Shown: positions 62,369-64,000 of the stretch, piece by piece
How positions within the stretch are numbered: position 1 is the first letter of the stretch
Layout: every line of letters begins with the position of its first letter
DNA from: Sphaerotilus microaerophilus
GTDB taxonomy: Bacteria > Pseudomonadota > Gammaproteobacteria > Burkholderiales > Burkholderiaceae_C
Reading direction: 5' to 3'
DNA length: 64,000 nt
Assembly (NCBI RefSeq): GCF_023734135.1
Contig: NZ_AP025730.1
Span: 1,860,001 to 1,924,000 of the forward strand
Notes under the pieces: model-generated
The model's input: the letters and a program-made list of their open reading frames with translations, nothing else
The model's database searches: none
Told to the model about the DNA's origin: nothing
Made by a program: the position numbers and the translations under genes

Positions 62369-63217
62369 TCAGTCCGGCTGCGGCCGGCCGAGCTGCTGCT
62401 GGGTCAGCTCGCGGCTGGCCTGCATCAGCCGGTTGCCCAGCGCAGCGCGGCGGGCGGCGCCCAGGCGGGGTTCGATGGCGGCCAGGCTGATCGAGGCCAC
62501 CGGGCGGTTGTGGCGGTCGTACACCGGCACGCCCAGCGCCCAGCTGCTTTCCAGCACCAGGCCGGGATTCAGGCAGTAGCCCTGCGCGCGGGTCTCCAGG
62601 ATCAGCGCGCGGATGGCCGCGTCGCTGCAGCGCGGGTAGTGCGCCAGGCGCTGCGCGGCGTTGCGCGCCAGGATGGCGTCGATGTCCGCATCGGCGAGCG
62701 CGGCCAGCATCGCGCAGCTGCCGGCGCCCACGCCGAGCGGCCAGCGGTCGCCGGCCTTGACGAGCTGGTTGCGGATCGGGAAGTCGCCCTCGGCGCGCGA
62801 CAGGCAGATGCTCTCGTCGCCGTGCAGCACGGTGAAGAAGAGCGTGTCGCCGGACTCCAGCGCCAGCGCGTTCATCAGCGGCGCGGCCAGGCGCTGCAGC
62901 TCGTAGCTGGGCTCGGCCGCCAGCCCGACGGCGAAGGCCTCCGGCCCGAGCCGGTAGGCGCCGGTGGCGCGGTCGTGGATCACGAAGCCCTCGTCCACCA
63001 GCGTCAGCGTCAGGCGGATCGCGGTGGCCTTGGCCAGCCCCAGGCGCCGGCCGATCTCGTTCATGCGCAGCCCGCCCGGGCCCACGCGGGTGAGCAGGCG
63101 CAGCACCGCCAGGCCGCGGCGCAGCGTCTGGGCGCCGGCGGTCTCGCCGCGCGGGGCGTCGGCAGCTTCCTGAGGGGAGAGCGATGGCTCCGGGTTTACC
63201 CCGGCGGACAGGTCCAT
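62369..63217 (-). CDS. IclR-family transcriptional regulator
   Basis: The protein has 282 residues. A winged helix-turn-helix (GLRMNEIGRRLGLAKATAIRLTLTLVDEGFVIHD) is followed by an effector domain with LESGDTLFFTVLHGDESICLSR, PLGVGAGSCAMLAAL and GYCLNPGLVLESSWALGVPVYD, as in IclR proteins that sense aromatic or short-chain acids. The ATG at 63217 abuts the palindrome at 63218. It probably controls itself, the SDR gene and the divergent thiolase. Confidence 0.88.
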   Translation of the reverse strand: MDLSAGVNPEPSLSPQEAADAPRGETAGAQTLRRGLAVLRLLTRVGPGGLRMNEIGRRLGLAKATAIRLTLTLVDEGFVIHDRATGAYRLGPEAFAVGLAAEPSYELQRLAAPLMNALALESGDTLFFTVLHGDESICLSRAEGDFPIRNQLVKAGDRWPLGVGAGSCAMLAALADADIDAILARNAAQRLAHYPRCSDAAIRALILETRAQGYCLNPGLVLESSWALGVPVYDRHNRPVASISLAAIEPRLGAARRAALGNRLMQASRELTQQQLGRPQPD

Positions 63218-63232
63218 ATATCGAACCGATAT
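63218..63232. promoter_or_regulatory. Palindrome at the iclR start (IclR operator candidate)
   Basis: ATATCG-AAC-CGATAT is a perfect 6-3-6 inverted repeat touching the iclR start codon. Its AT-richness stands out in this GC-rich DNA. IclR proteins bind palindromes of about 15 bases, so autorepression is plausible. Confidence 0.55.
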
Positions 63233-63326
63233 GTGTGTGAAGCGGGTGGGGAGGGCAATTCTTGCGGGATTCTGACGCTTAGCATCGCATGAATCGCCCC
63301 ATAAGACCCAGCGGCCGAACGATTCT

Positions 63327-63351
63327 GGTTCACATGGTAGACCTGTGAACC
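63327..63351. promoter_or_regulatory. 25-bp palindrome upstream of the thiolase-like gene
   Basis: GGTTCACA-N9-TGTGAACC is a perfect 8-9-8 inverted repeat centred 50 bases upstream of the thiolase-like start. It could be an operator for the IclR protein or another regulator. A role as a 5'-UTR stem is also possible. Confidence 0.55.
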
Positions 63352-63388
63352 CGGGCCGATCGACGCCACGCAGACCCGGATACCCGCC

Positions 63389-64000
63389 ATGACCGCCAAC
63401 CCCTACATCGTCGGCTGGGCCCATTCGCCCTTCGGCAAGCTCGACGCGCTGGACACCGAGGCGCTGTTCGCCCAGGTCGCGCTGCCGGCCATCGAAAGCG
63501 CGGGGCTGACGCCGGAGGACATCGACGGCGTCTTCGTCGGCCACTACAACGCCGGCTTCGTGCGGCAGGACTTCAGCGGTGCGCTGGCCGCAGTGGCGAT
63601 CCCCGCGCTGCGCCACGTGCCGGCCGCCCGGCTGGAGAACGCCTGCGCCACCGGCTCGGCGGCGATCTGGGCGGCGCTGGACGCCATCGGCGCCGGCCGC
63701 ATGAAGCGCGTGCTGGTGGTGGGACTGGAGAAGATGAACGGCGTGCCCGGTGCACAGATCGGCGAGATCCTGCTCAAGTGCTCCTACGTCAAGGAGGAGG
63801 GCGACACCCCCGGCGGCTTCGCCGGCGTGTTCGGCAAGATTGCCAGCGAGTACTTCGCGCGCTTCGGCGACCAGAGCGACGCGCTGGCGCAGATCGCCGC
63901 CAAGAACCACGCCAACGGCGTGCGCAACCCCTGGGCGCACCTGCGGCGCGACTTCGGTTTCGACTTCTGCCGCACGCCCTCCGAGAAGAACCCCTTCGTG
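63389..64000 (+). CDS. Thiolase / acetyl-CoA acetyltransferase-like enzyme (partial, runs off the right edge)
   Basis: 204 residues are visible and the frame is open to the window end. It begins YIVGWAHSPFGKLDALDTEALFAQVALPAIESAGL. The nucleophile region is ENACATGSAAIWAALDAI, with Cys in the thiolase active-site position. GDTPGGFAGVFGKIASEYFARFGD and KNHANGVRNPWAHL are typical of the SCP-x/lipid-transfer thiolase subgroup. It would cleave or form a carbon-carbon bond in acyl-CoA metabolism. It diverges from the IclR regulator across a 171-base gap with two palindromes. Confidence 0.88.
   Translation, partial: MTANPYIVGWAHSPFGKLDALDTEALFAQVALPAIESAGLTPEDIDGVFVGHYNAGFVRQDFSGALAAVAIPALRHVPAARLENACATGSAAIWAALDAIGAGRMKRVLVVGLEKMNGVPGAQIGEILLKCSYVKEEGDTPGGFAGVFGKIASEYFARFGDQSDALAQIAAKNHANGVRNPWAHLRRDFGFDFCRTPSEKNPFV

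Overview
The window is GC-rich, densely coded DNA with almost no gaps and frequent ATGA/GTGA stop-start overlaps. It carries H2-sensing regulatory hydrogenase genes of the Ralstonia/knallgas type, PilY1-type minor pilins and aerobic acyl-CoA catabolism. Together these suggest a betaproteobacterium of the order Burkholderiales, possibly near Sphaerotilus, Leptothrix or Rubrivivax. That placement is inference from gene content. No rRNA, tRNA or CRISPR array was seen.

Layout. (1) 1-2.6 kb: an FAD monooxygenase cut by the left edge, a divergent MarR regulator and a GDP-mannose-hydrolase-like NUDIX protein. (2) 2.6-8.8 kb, minus strand: hoxC (large subunit of the H2-sensing hydrogenase), a three-PAS hybrid kinase and hoxJ. 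The partners hoxB and hoxA lie on the same strand at 40.0-42.5 kb, so a module that is contiguous in Ralstonia is split here by 31 kb. (3) 9-20 kb: a small basic-tailed protein, a LysR regulator facing a FadB-type beta-oxidation enzyme, an AraC regulator facing an EamA exporter, a lipoprotein periplasmic binding protein, a large sensor kinase and a metallo-beta-lactamase-fold hydrolase. (4) 19.8-28 kb: one 2723-residue surface protein built from eight near-identical two-domain SdrD-B-like units joined by polyproline linkers of different lengths, followed by a His/Asp/Gly-rich tail. (5) 28-30.2 kb: a retropepsin-like protease, a periplasmic glutaredoxin and a TonB-like protein. (6) 30.2-38.7 kb, minus strand: a type IV minor-pilin operon (pilE-like, fimT, pilV, pilW, pilX, pilY1). 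Here pilW is cut by an IS481-type element with a 6-bp target duplication. (7) 39-42.5 kb: a nitronate-monooxygenase-like protein, hoxB and hoxA.

(8) 42.8-58.5 kb, plus strand, is the most unusual part. It encodes a sensor kinase, a stand-alone receiver, an HD-GYP c-di-GMP phosphodiesterase, and then a complete type IV filament assembly set: ATPase, platform protein, five prepilin-like proteins, a GspL/PilM-PilN-type protein, PilO-like, PilP-like and a secretin. The ATPase has an N-terminal STAS domain followed by an MshEN-type c-di-GMP-binding domain. The protein in the GspK/PilX tip position carries two DNRLRE domains. The cluster mixes type II secretion and type IV pilus parts, lacks a retraction ATPase and prepilin peptidase, and looks wired to c-di-GMP at several points. 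A substrate-binding protein coupled to a GGDEF-EAL protein follows directly (58.6-61.4 kb).

(9) 61.5-64 kb: an SDR dehydrogenase and an IclR regulator, divergent from a thiolase-like enzyme cut by the right edge. The divergent gap holds two strong palindromes.
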